NCBI GenBank assembly: GCA_910587465.1
Contig: CAJUMS010000018.1
Location: 1 to 42,916, forward strand
Direction: 5' to 3'
Origin: an uncultured Oscillospiraceae bacterium
Lineage (GTDB): Bacteria; Bacillota; Clostridia; Oscillospirales; Ruminococcaceae
Length of the DNA stretch: 42,916 nt
In this document: positions 32,112 to 39,934 of the stretch, piece by piece
How the letters are laid out: each line of letters opens with the position of its first letter
How positions within the stretch are numbered: the stretch's first letter is position 1
The notes under the pieces: model-generated
Database searches by the model: none
The model's input: the letters and a program-made list of their open reading frames with translations, nothing else
What the model was told of the DNA's origin: nothing
Program-made: the position numbers and the translations under genes

Positions 32112-33509
32112 TCAGCTTCCCTTTTTAGCCTTCTCGACTGCCTCGTCGATAGTGCCGACAAAGAGGAATGCCGACTCGGGCAGGTCGTCGTGCTTACCCT
32201 CGATGATCTCCTTAAAGCCGCGGATAGTCTCCTTGAGGGGCACGTACTTGCCCTCGTATCCCGTAAACTGCTCTGCAACGGAGAACGGCTGCGACAGGAA
32301 ACGCTGAATTTTTCTCGCGCGGGATACTGTCAGCTTATCCTCATCGGACAACTCGTCCATACCAAGGATCGCGATGATATCCTGAAGCTCGTTATAACGC
32401 TGCAAAATAGCCTGAACAGCGCGCGCCACATCATAATGATCTTGACCGAGTATCTCGGGGGTAAGTATTCTGGAGGTCGAATCCAGCGGGTCGACTGCTG
32501 GGAAAATACCCATAGACGCTATGTTACGCGACAATACCGTCGTAGCGTCCAAATGCGCGAACGTCGTCGCGGGAGCAGGGTCGGTCAGGTCGTCGGCAGG
32601 TACATAGACCGCTTGAACGGATGTGATAGAGCCCTTCTTCGTGGACGTGATACGCTCTTGGAGCGCGCCCATTTCCGTAGCCAGCGTAGGCTGATAACCA
32701 ACGGCGGACGGCATACGTCCGAGCAGCGCTGAAACCTCCGAACCTGCCTGAGTGAAACGGAAGATGTTGTCGATAAACAACAATACGTCCTGTCCCATTT
32801 TATCACGGAAATACTCCGCCATTGTAAGTCCCGAAAGCGCAACTCTCATTCTCGCTCCCGGCGGTTCGTTCATCTGACCGTATACGAGAGCCGTCTTGTT
32901 GATAACTCCCGATTCCATCATTTCACGATAGAGGTCGTTACCCTCACGGGTACGCTCTCCTACGCCCGTAAATACGGAAATACCGCCGTGTTGCTTTGCT
33001 ACGTTGTTGATAAGCTCCATGATAAGGACTGTCTTACCAACTCCCGCGCCGCCGAACAGACCGATTTTACCGCCTTTGAGGTACGGACAAATAAGGTCTA
33101 CGACTTTGATTCCCGTTTCAAGAACTTCATTTGAAGCTTCCTGTTCCTCAAATGTGGGGGCGGGACGGTGAATTTCCCACTTTTCCTCCGTTTCGGGCTG
33201 AGGTTTGTTATCGACTGCCTCGCCCAGAAGGTTGAAGATACGTCCAAGCGTCTGCTCGCCAACGGGAACCTTGATCGACGCTCCTGTGTCGACTGCCTCC
33301 ATACCGCGGACAAGTCCGTCCGTGCTGCCCATTGCGATGCAGCGGACGAGATCGTCGCCGATATGCTGCGCTACCTCGACAACGAGCTTTGTGCCGTTGT
33401 TGTCGATCTCGATAGCGTTAAGCAGATTAGGCAGATTTTCGGGCGCGAAACGGATATCCAATACCGCGCCGATAACCTGGACTATCGTGCCTATGTTCTG
33501 ATTTGTCAT
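32112..33509 (-). CDS. atpD: ATP synthase beta subunit
   Basis: The 465-residue catalytic F1 subunit. Walker A GGAGVGKT is at 153-160, the catalytic-glutamate region at GVGERTREGNDLY, Walker B at VLLFIDNIFRFTQAGSEVSA, and the DELSEED-type loop reads GMDELSDEDK. The length is normal. AAAGGAAA precedes the ATG. It sits 26 nt before atpC and 57 nt behind atpG. Confidence 0.98.
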   Translation of the reverse strand: MTNQNIGTIVQVIGAVLDIRFAPENLPNLLNAIEIDNNGTKLVVEVAQHIGDDLVRCIAMGSTDGLVRGMEAVDTGASIKVPVGEQTLGRIFNLLGEAVDNKPQPETEEKWEIHRPAPTFEEQEASNEVLETGIKVVDLICPYLKGGKIGLFGGAGVGKTVLIMELINNVAKQHGGISVFTGVGERTREGNDLYREMMESGVINKTALVYGQMNEPPGARMRVALSGLTMAEYFRDKMGQDVLLFIDNIFRFTQAGSEVSALLGRMPSAVGYQPTLATEMGALQERITSTKKGSITSVQAVYVPADDLTDPAPATTFAHLDATTVLSRNIASMGIFPAVDPLDSTSRILTPEILGQDHYDVARAVQAILQRYNELQDIIAILGMDELSDEDKLTVSRARKIQRFLSQPFSVAEQFTGYEGKYVPLKETIRGFKEIIEGKHDDLPESAFLFVGTIDEAVEKAKKGS

Positions 33510-33566
33510 TTTATAACTTTTCCTTTCTTAATAGGAATTGCTAAATAACCGTTTGTTATACCGACA

Positions 33567-34403
33567 TTATTCCTGAGCCGAAGCGCCCGAAACGATATCG
33601 ATAATTTCCGTTGTAATGCTTGCCTGACGCGCTCTGTTATACAGCAGCGACAGGCTCTCCGTCATCGCGTCCGCGTTGTCGGTAGCGTTCTCCATAGCGG
33701 TGCGGCGAGCCCCCTGCTCGGAGGCATACGACTCAACTACCGCGCACTGGATAAGGCTCGCGGTGAAGCGCGGCACTATACGGTTGAATACCGCCTCGGG
33801 AGAGGGGTCGTACTCCATCGTGCCGTAGTCCTCGAGCTGCACGGTGTCCATGGGGAGCACACGCATACTCTCGGGCTGCTGCGACATTGACGAAACGAAC
33901 ATCGTGTAGAACACGTGTACCTCGTCAACCTCGCCGTCCGCGAACATCTTTATCGCTATGTCCGCAATATCCTGTGCCGTATTGGGCTTGATATCCTCCG
34001 CTATATTCGCGTAGGACGCCACAACTTCGTAATCGCGCTTTGCGAAATACTCGCCCGCCTTTTTGCCGATAGCGATTATTTTCGGCAGTTCGGCGTCGTC
34101 CTTGTGAGCCGCGGCGGCAGCCTTGAGGACGTTGGAGTTATAACCCCCAGCAAGTCCTCGGTCGCCCGCGACAACGATAAACAGCTTATGTTTTACCTCG
34201 CGTTTTACCGTATATATAGTGGAGAAGTCGGTGTTTGCCGACGCGATTTCACACATGGTCTTGTACAGCTCGTTAAAGTAGGGACGCGCCTGCTCCGCGC
34301 GGGTCTTAGCCTTACGGAGCTTACTCGACGCCACAAGCTCCATAGCCTTCGTTATCTGTCGGGTCGAGCCGACGGAACGGATACGGCGCTTTATGGCTTT
34401 CAT
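33567..34403 (-). CDS. atpG: ATP synthase gamma subunit
   Basis: The central rotor shaft of F1. From the first ATG it is 278 residues: IKRRIRSVGSTRQITKAMEL near the start, a central Rossmann-like part (FIVVAGDRGLAGGYNSNV), and the C-terminal helix GARRTAMENATDNADAM with NRARQASITTEI. The ATG at 34401-34403 has no ribosome site at a usable distance. A GGGGGTGAT site lies upstream, and five nt after its core comes an in-frame ATA (34416-34418) giving (M)ASGNMKAIKRR, the usual N-terminus of clostridial gamma subunits. Translation therefore probably begins at ATA, five codons earlier. Confidence 0.95.
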   Translation of the reverse strand: MKAIKRRIRSVGSTRQITKAMELVASSKLRKAKTRAEQARPYFNELYKTMCEIASANTDFSTIYTVKREVKHKLFIVVAGDRGLAGGYNSNVLKAAAAAHKDDAELPKIIAIGKKAGEYFAKRDYEVVASYANIAEDIKPNTAQDIADIAIKMFADGEVDEVHVFYTMFVSSMSQQPESMRVLPMDTVQLEDYGTMEYDPSPEAVFNRIVPRFTASLIQCAVVESYASEQGARRTAMENATDNADAMTESLSLLYNRARQASITTEIIDIVSGASAQE

Positions 34404-34448
34404 ATTACCACTGGCTATAATATCACCCCCAAAAAGTATTTCACGTCA

Positions 34449-34574
34449 TCAGACGTTGTCGTCCGTGGTGATATATTTAACTTTCTTTTCGATGTACAGC
34501 CAAGCCACCGCCATCGCTGTAATGACCGCGATAGTAGTCGCTACTATGCTGAGTACAAAGGAAGCCTGTTTCAT
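34449..34574 (-). CDS. 41-residue single-TM protein between atpA and atpG
   Basis: A small gene: ATG at 34572-34574, stop TGA at 34449-34451, with a strong AAAGGAG site seven nt upstream. The product begins MKQASFVLSIVATTIAVITA and has one hydrophobic helix (about 5-27), then a charged tail (YIEKKVKYITTDDNV). It starts about 46 nt after the atpA stop and ends 31 nt before the atpG start, inside the ATP synthase operon. I know of no standard subunit at this position. A membrane microprotein that assists or regulates assembly is possible, but this is inference from position. Confidence 0.7.
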   Translation of the reverse strand: MKQASFVLSIVATTIAVITAMAVAWLYIEKKVKYITTDDNV

Positions 34575-34620
34575 AAAGAAACTCCTTTCGATAACCCTCT
34601 CGTGGGTTTGCCCGCAGGGG

Positions 34621-36138
34621 TTAACCCGTGTAGGTAGCCGCGAAGCTCACAAGAGCTGCCTTCAGCGACTCCTCATTCTCGGGGGAGATCACCTTATCGT
34701 TTCTGATGCCTTCGAGTATGCTCGGATTGTTCGTCTTGAGCTCCTCGATAAGGTCCTTCTGATACTGCTTGATCTTCTCAACGGGAATGGACGCGAGATA
34801 GTTGTTGATTACCGCGTAGATAATCACTACCTGCTCCTCAACCTCAAGCGGTGCGTTCTCGTCTTGCTTTAGAACCTCAACTATACGCTCGCCCTTTGCA
34901 AGTCTATCCTTGGTATCCTTATCCAGATCGGAACCGAACTGCGAGAACGACTGCAGCTCACGATACTGCGAGTAGTCGAGCTTAAGAGTACCCGCGACCT
35001 TCTTCATTGCCTTTATCTGCGCGTTACCGCCGACACGCGATACCGAGATACCGGGGTTTACCGCGGGACGAACGCCCGAGTTGAACAACTCCGTCTCGAG
35101 GAATATCTGGCCGTCGGTAATGGAGATTACGTTGGTCGGGATATACGCCGAAACATCGCCTGCCTGTGTTTCGATGATAGGCAGCGCCGTAAGCGATCCT
35201 CCGCCGTAGTCCTTGTTAAGGCGAGCGGCACGCTCGAGAAGTCTTGAATGCAGATAGAATACGTCGCCGGGGTACGCCTCACGTCCCGGCGGGCGCTTAA
35301 GAAGCAGGGACAGCGCACGGTAAGCTACTGCGTGCTTTGACAGATCGTCGTATACGATAAGCACGTCCTTGCCCTTTTCCATAAAGTACTCGCCCATTGC
35401 GCAGCCCGAATAGGGTGCGATATACTGCAAAGGTGCAAGCTCGGACGCGGTGGACGATACAACGATAGAATAGTCCATAGCGCCGTTGTTGGTAAGTCTC
35501 TCCACAACGTTCGCAACGGTAGAGTTCTTCTGACCGATAGCAACGTAGATACAGATAACGTCCTTACCCTTCTGATTGATTATAGTGTCGATGGCGATAG
35601 CGGTCTTACCCGTCTGTCTGTCGCCGATGATAAGCTCACGCTGACCTCTGCCTATCGGTATCATGCTGTCGATAGCCTTGATACCCGTCTGCAAAGGAAC
35701 ATTTACGGGCTCTCTCGTGATGATACCCGAAGCGATCTTCTCAATCGGGCGGGTCTCCTTAGCTAGGATATTGCCCTTGCCGTCAAGCGGCTGTCCGAGG
35801 GAGTTTACAACGCGTCCGAGAAGCTCTTCTCCGACGGGAACGGACACGATGCTGCCCGTGCGCTTTACGCTGTCGCCCTCTTTAATGCCCGCGTCCGAGC
35901 CCAACATTACCGCGCCTACAAAATCCTGCTCGAGGTTGAGCGCCATGCAGCGCACGCCGTTCTCGAACTCCAGCAGCTCGTTAAGCATACACTTTTCCAA
36001 GCCGTGGATACGTACGATACCGTCGCCGACGGTAACAACCGTGCCGACGTCGCCGAGCTGGATCTTTGCGTTGTAGTTTTTGATGCGGTCCTTTATCAGA
36101 CCCGTTATTTCATCGGGGCGTAAATCCATTACATACAT
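34621..36138 (-). CDS. atpA: ATP synthase alpha subunit
   Basis: The 505-residue non-catalytic F1 nucleotide-binding subunit. Walker A is GDRQTGKT (172-179), with VSVPVGEELLGRVVNSLG, VLIVYDDLSKHAVAYR and the C-terminal helical domain. Two ATG codons are possible; the second (36127-36129, MDLRPDE) sits nine nt behind AAAGGG and matches the common family N-terminus, the first is four nt behind it. It lies 33 nt after atpH. Confidence 0.98.
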   Translation of the reverse strand: MYVMDLRPDEITGLIKDRIKNYNAKIQLGDVGTVVTVGDGIVRIHGLEKCMLNELLEFENGVRCMALNLEQDFVGAVMLGSDAGIKEGDSVKRTGSIVSVPVGEELLGRVVNSLGQPLDGKGNILAKETRPIEKIASGIITREPVNVPLQTGIKAIDSMIPIGRGQRELIIGDRQTGKTAIAIDTIINQKGKDVICIYVAIGQKNSTVANVVERLTNNGAMDYSIVVSSTASELAPLQYIAPYSGCAMGEYFMEKGKDVLIVYDDLSKHAVAYRALSLLLKRPPGREAYPGDVFYLHSRLLERAARLNKDYGGGSLTALPIIETQAGDVSAYIPTNVISITDGQIFLETELFNSGVRPAVNPGISVSRVGGNAQIKAMKKVAGTLKLDYSQYRELQSFSQFGSDLDKDTKDRLAKGERIVEVLKQDENAPLEVEEQVVIIYAVINNYLASIPVEKIKQYQKDLIEELKTNNPSILEGIRNDKVISPENEESLKAALVSFAATYTG

Positions 36139-36170
36139 CCCTTTCTTAGCGAATTTAGCAAGCCTTCAAC

Positions 36171-36722
36171 TCAGGCTATCACCGAGCCAAGCTCGTCCCT
36201 GAGTGCGCTCAGCCTTGCCTTGACGCTTCCGTCATAGCGCTTGCTGCCGTAGTCTATGATTATGCCGCCGATAATGCCCGGTTCGACCTTTTCGTTGATC
36301 GTAACTGTCTTTCCGATTATCTTCGACATCTTTTCCGCGATTTGCTCTTTCATCTTGTCGGACAGCGGCGAGGAGGTCGTGACGGTTATCTCCGCCAGCT
36401 TGAACTTCTCGTTGTAAAGCTCCTTAAAGGTCTTTACAATGCCCGCAAAGCAGTTTATTCTGCTCTTTTCAGCCAATATGCACAGCAAATTTCCGACAAG
36501 CTCGGAAACGCCGCCCGTCTTGATTATGTCCTTACACAGTGAGAGCTTTTCGTCCGCGGATATCGTAGGCGTGCCCATAAGCTTTACAAACTCGGGCGCG
36601 TCCGCAAACACCTTGGAAAGCTCTTCCAGCTCACCCAAAATGTCCTTCAGTCCGCTTTCGTTCTGCTCCTCGCACAGATCAAAGAATGCTTCGCCGTATA
36701 CCTTTTCAGCCTTGTCGTTCAT
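36171..36722 (-). CDS. atpH: ATP synthase delta subunit
   Basis: The 183-residue OSCP/delta subunit that joins F1 to the peripheral stalk. The N-terminal helical bundle begins AEKVYGEAFFDLCEEQ; the C-terminal part has LAEITVTTSSPLSDKMKEQI, VTINEKVEPGIIGGIIIDYG and the closing RYDGSVKARLSALRDEL. GGAGGAAA precedes the ATG. It lies 33 nt after atpF. Confidence 0.96.
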   Translation of the reverse strand: MNDKAEKVYGEAFFDLCEEQNESGLKDILGELEELSKVFADAPEFVKLMGTPTISADEKLSLCKDIIKTGGVSELVGNLLCILAEKSRINCFAGIVKTFKELYNEKFKLAEITVTTSSPLSDKMKEQIAEKMSKIIGKTVTINEKVEPGIIGGIIIDYGSKRYDGSVKARLSALRDELGSVIA

Positions 36723-36755
36723 AAAAATTTCCTCCTACGTTTATGGGGCGGGCGG

Positions 36756-37322
36756 TCATTCTGCCGCGCCGACCTCGCTCAGGAACTTGGAAATGATATC
36801 CTCGTTGTCCTTAGCGGAAATTTCCTTCTCAACGACCTTGCTTGCCGCCATAACGACCATCTCGGAGATCTCGTCCTTGATCTCGTTCTTGGCGCGCTGT
36901 TTGTCACGCTCTATGTTCTCCTCCGCCTTTGCGCGGATCTCCGCGGCCTTCTGATTGGCCTCGGTAACGATCTCCTCCTCGCGCTTCTGCGCCCTTAACG
37001 TAGCCTGCTTTACGATTTCGGCAGCCTCGTTCTTGGCGTCCGCAAGACGCGCGGTATATTCCTGCTCCGCCTTTTGAGCGGTCTCCTTAGCCTTCTGAGC
37101 TTCGGCGATCTCCGCGGCAGCCATTTCCCGACGCTTTTCAAGGATATTGCACACGGGTTTATACAGGAAAATTCTGAAGATCAGGAAGATAATGAGCGTA
37201 TTTATCAGCGTAAACACAATAGTGCCGGGGTCAATGGAGACCAGATCCAAAAATGTATTGCCCGATGCCGCTTCGGCTGCTCCCGCTGACGCCTCTGCCA
37301 TTACGCCGAGTATATTCAGCAT
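36756..37322 (-). CDS. atpF: ATP synthase b subunit
   Basis: A 188-residue peripheral-stalk subunit. An extra N-terminal Ala-rich stretch (1-22) precedes the membrane helix (about 33-52, GTIVFTLINTLIIFLIFRIF), then LYKPVCNILEKRREMAAAEI begins a long Ala/Glu/Lys coiled coil to the C-terminus. GAGGAG precedes the ATG. Gene order matches the standard B-E-F-H. Confidence 0.96.
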   Translation of the reverse strand: MLNILGVMAEASAGAAEAASGNTFLDLVSIDPGTIVFTLINTLIIFLIFRIFLYKPVCNILEKRREMAAAEIAEAQKAKETAQKAEQEYTARLADAKNEAAEIVKQATLRAQKREEEIVTEANQKAAEIRAKAEENIERDKQRAKNEIKDEISEMVVMAASKVVEKEISAKDNEDIISKFLSEVGAAE

Positions 37323-37365
37323 ATTTGCTCCTCTCCTCTCAATCTAAACTCGTTGTATCGGCCAA

Positions 37366-37656
37366 TTACAGAAGCTTGCCGAGCAACGGGTTAGCGTACA
37401 TGAGAAGCAGAGCGATTACCAGCGCGTACAGACCCGTGGTCTCGGCAAGCGCGTCGCCTATGATCATGGTTCTTGTGATAGCGCCCGAAGCCTCGGGCTG
37501 TCTGCCGATCGCTTCAACCGCCTTACCGCCGCAGAAGCCCTCGCCTATACCCGGGCCAAGACCCGCGATCATCGCGGTGCCTGCGCCGAGCGCCGAAGCT
37601 CCGAGAACGATAGCGTTCGCCAAAATCTTCATAGTTTCCGGTGTCATTCCATCCAT
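37366..37656 (-). CDS. atpE: ATP synthase c subunit with two carboxylates
   Basis: The 96-residue rotor-ring proteolipid: two membrane helices (about 12-34 and 61-86) joined by the polar loop GRQPEA. The ion-binding residue is E72 in ALAETTGLYALV, with Thr73. In sodium-type rings the first helix has a glutamine in GxGQG; here it is E39 (GPGIGEG), so each subunit carries two carboxylates. This could bind sodium or protons; the sequence alone does not settle it. GGAGGAAA precedes the ATG. Confidence 0.96.
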   Translation of the reverse strand: MDGMTPETMKILANAIVLGASALGAGTAMIAGLGPGIGEGFCGGKAVEAIGRQPEASGAITRTMIIGDALAETTGLYALVIALLLMYANPLLGKLL

Positions 37657-37766
37657 CTTTAGTTTCCTCCGTAAAATAAAAATGTATTATTGTGAGCGTA
37701 AGAAACGCCCGATATCCCCTGCGGGATATAAGACAGAATTTTTCGGGAGCACGTCCCATGCGGCTG
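37657..37766 (-). promoter_or_regulatory. atpB-atpE spacer with stem-loop
   Basis: A 110-nt spacer. It holds ATATCCC/GGGATAT (37712-37718 with 37723-37729) with a 4-nt loop and a U/A-rich stretch before the atpE ribosome site. It has no terminator-like U run. Such spacers before atpE often raise its translation relative to atpB because many copies of c are needed. Confidence 0.45.
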
Positions 37767-38483
37767 TTATCCCTCACAGTCCGCCGAAGAGATGTACGAC
37801 ATACTCAGCATAATGAAGATGTACGCCTGCATTACGGCAGAGAATATGTCGAAGTACAAAGATGCGATCGCCGGTATAAGTATCGCCAGCTTGCCAAGCG
37901 CGAAGTAGATCAGCGCGTTGATGACCGTACCTGCGATCATGTTGCCGAACAGACGCAGCGCCAGAGCCAGCGGATTCGCGAACTCACCGATTATGTTAAA
38001 CGGAAGCATAAACGGCAGCGGCTCGATAAAGCTCTTCATAAAGCCCTTGAACTTTCCGGTTTTGCCCTTGTTGTACTGGACCATGCAGAAAGTGATCACC
38101 GCGAGCGTTCCCGTGACGGAAACGTCGGCTGTCGGATTTCGCAGTCCCAGAAGTCCCATAAGGTTCTGGATCATGATGAAGCAGAACAGCGCCATTATGT
38201 AGCTGCGATACTTGTTGTACTTTTTGCCCATAGTGGTGTCCACCGTGTCGATGAAGAAGCTCACGATCCACTCCGCCGCCATCTGCCTTTTGGTCTCGGG
38301 AATCACCTTGAGGTTGCGGGAAATTATCAGCACAACGGCAAGCAGTATCGCAATGACTACCCACTGAACGATGATACTTTCCGTCAGCTTAAACCCGGGG
38401 ATACCAAACAGGTTATCCACGACCACCAAAGGTCCGTTTACGGTGATGCCGCCTTCCGACGCGAGCATCAATGCAGTCGGCAT
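37767..38483 (-). CDS. atpB: ATP synthase a subunit
   Basis: The 238-residue membrane stator subunit with about six hydrophobic helices. The conserved arginine helix reads EFANPLALALRLFGNMIAGT, with the essential Arg in ALRLFGN; FIEPLPFMLPFNIIGE and the C-terminal FSAVMQAYIFIMLSMSYI follow family patterns. AAAGGAGG precedes the ATG. It is 4 nt behind the AtpI-like gene. Confidence 0.97.
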   Translation of the reverse strand: MPTALMLASEGGITVNGPLVVVDNLFGIPGFKLTESIIVQWVVIAILLAVVLIISRNLKVIPETKRQMAAEWIVSFFIDTVDTTMGKKYNKYRSYIMALFCFIMIQNLMGLLGLRNPTADVSVTGTLAVITFCMVQYNKGKTGKFKGFMKSFIEPLPFMLPFNIIGEFANPLALALRLFGNMIAGTVINALIYFALGKLAILIPAIASLYFDIFSAVMQAYIFIMLSMSYISSADCEG

Positions 38484-38486
38484 ATA

Positions 38487-38879
38487 TCATTCCTCCTTTT
38501 TTCTTAGTGCCCTTATTGTAATGGCGATCTTCGGGAAAAAAAGCGGGATCACCGCAGCAATAAGGTTTATAAACGGTGCAAGCGCACCGATTGTAAGCAG
38601 TGCGAACAGTCCCAGATAACGTATGCAGTACATAACGTTCATATAGGTCTGCGCGGATTTGGCATTTTTTTTCAGCGCGGACTGCGCCGATTTGCCAAGC
38701 AGAAAAAAATTCAAAACGGCTATTATTATTCCATATACGCCGCCAATCAAAAGCGTGTAATCGAACTTCAGCGCAAAAAACAGCACTGCCATAATAGCCA
38801 TATATATTCCGCCGATAGTCAGAAAATACGGTGCCAAGGAACGCATTTCCTCATAAACGGGCTGATTTCTTCTTGTCAT
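38487..38879 (-). CDS. atpI: AtpI-like ATP synthase assembly protein
   Basis: A 130-residue membrane protein with four TM helices (YFLTIGGIYMAIMAVLFFAL, LLIGGVYGIIIAVLNFFLL, IRYLGLFALLTIGALAPFI, AVIPLFFPKIAITI), the family layout for the ATP synthase I protein thought to assist c-ring assembly or supply of magnesium. The start is the ATG at 38877-38879 four nt after the previous stop. Identification rests on position and topology more than on sequence. Confidence 0.75.
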   Translation of the reverse strand: MTRRNQPVYEEMRSLAPYFLTIGGIYMAIMAVLFFALKFDYTLLIGGVYGIIIAVLNFFLLGKSAQSALKKNAKSAQTYMNVMYCIRYLGLFALLTIGALAPFINLIAAVIPLFFPKIAITIRALRKKEE

Positions 38880-38883
38880 AATG

Positions 38884-39189
38884 TTATTTCCGCAAGTCCT
38901 TATACTCATCGTAATAATCATTGTCTCTTAGCGAACTTGTGAACGCTTTAGGCGCCGGCTTATCCGATTTCTCGTATATCTTTATAAGCTGATAAATATA
39001 CGATACTGCGCCGCCTATCATAAAGATAAGTGCCAGTGCCACACAGATACCCATTACCCAATCGGGCAGCTCGAAATGTTTTACCGCCCAGCTTCCGCCG
39101 CCCAGAAACAGCAGAAGCGGCGTTATTATCACAAATGCCAGTTGGCTTACCTTTGCGTAAACCGAAAATGGATTATCTTTCTTCATCAT
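38884..39189 (-). CDS. AtpZ-like two-TM protein
   Basis: A 101-residue protein with two TM helices (LAFVIITPLLLFLGGGSWAV and VMGICVALALIFMIGGAVSY) followed by IYQLIKIYEK and a charged tail. This is the AtpZ/AtpI-family pattern usual at the head of clostridial ATP synthase operons. The ATG overlaps the stop of the upstream gene in TGATG, so it is coupled. A second ATG one codon later is equally possible. Confidence 0.72.
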   Translation of the reverse strand: MMKKDNPFSVYAKVSQLAFVIITPLLLFLGGGSWAVKHFELPDWVMGICVALALIFMIGGAVSYIYQLIKIYEKSDKPAPKAFTSSLRDNDYYDEYKDLRK

Positions 39190-39890
39190 CAGTATACCAG
39201 CTTTGTAAGACGCCAACCGTCCGTTCCCTTTACCATTGAGACTTCCAGAGTGTGCTCCGAAGGAACCGATGAAAGAACGGTGTTTTCGTCCGCGCCCAGA
39301 AAAATGGTCAGACTGCATTCAGTCTCGCTTACGGGAACGAACTGTATGCGGCTGCTTTCCCACGGCTTATCGTAGGTAGTGTCCGGCGCAAAGCTTGCAA
39401 TTATCCCAAGAGCGCCATCATGGTCTTCGCGTGCGTTATATACCGTGAGACCGTTTCCGTCAAAATCATGGAGTATCCGTTCCGCTTCGTCGGCGGTAAA
39501 CACCGACTCCACAAACGTCTCCAGCGATGCATAGGTCGGGTACTTGCTCGATATCGCGGTATAGTAACCGTCCTCGGGATCATTGCCGTAAGGCTCATCC
39601 CCGTGAGGAGTGCCTTCAAGCAAAAACAGCTTTAGTATCTCATAATTATTGGCCACAAGGTCGTGCGCGTTGTTATTGCATTCCTCAACAAGCTCCTGCG
39701 TAGGACGGAAAGTAATGGACGCGTCTGAAGACGTCACCGCAGAGCTGTCCGATGGTGCCCGTTGACCACTGTTTCCCGAATTCATAACAATAAGAAAAAC
39801 GACCGCCGCGACAGCGGCAATGCCTACCAAAACGGTGGCGATAAGGGGAGCGAGTCCCCCGTTGGCGTTTTTCGAGTTCTTTTCGCTCAT
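39189..39890 (-). CDS. Membrane-anchored extracytoplasmic protein upstream of the ATP synthase genes
   Basis: A 233-residue protein. A short cytoplasmic part (SEKNSKNANGGLAP), one TM helix (about 15-37), a Ser-rich linker, then an extracytoplasmic domain of about 165 residues (TQELVEECNNNAHDLVANNY, YPTYASLETFVESVFTADEA, SEHTLEVSMVKGTDGWRLTK). The domain resembles IseA/YoeB-type inhibitors of peptidoglycan DL-endopeptidases as I recall them, but this is not verified. AAAGGCAGG precedes the ATG at 39888-39890. It lies between a bactofilin gene and the ATP synthase genes. Confidence 0.7.
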   Translation of the reverse strand: MSEKNSKNANGGLAPLIATVLVGIAAVAAVVFLIVMNSGNSGQRAPSDSSAVTSSDASITFRPTQELVEECNNNAHDLVANNYEILKLFLLEGTPHGDEPYGNDPEDGYYTAISSKYPTYASLETFVESVFTADEAERILHDFDGNGLTVYNAREDHDGALGIIASFAPDTTYDKPWESSRIQFVPVSETECSLTIFLGADENTVLSSVPSEHTLEVSMVKGTDGWRLTKLVY

Positions 39891-39934
39891 TATGCCTGCC
39901 TTTCGGTTTTGCTTACACATTTATTTTACTTTAT

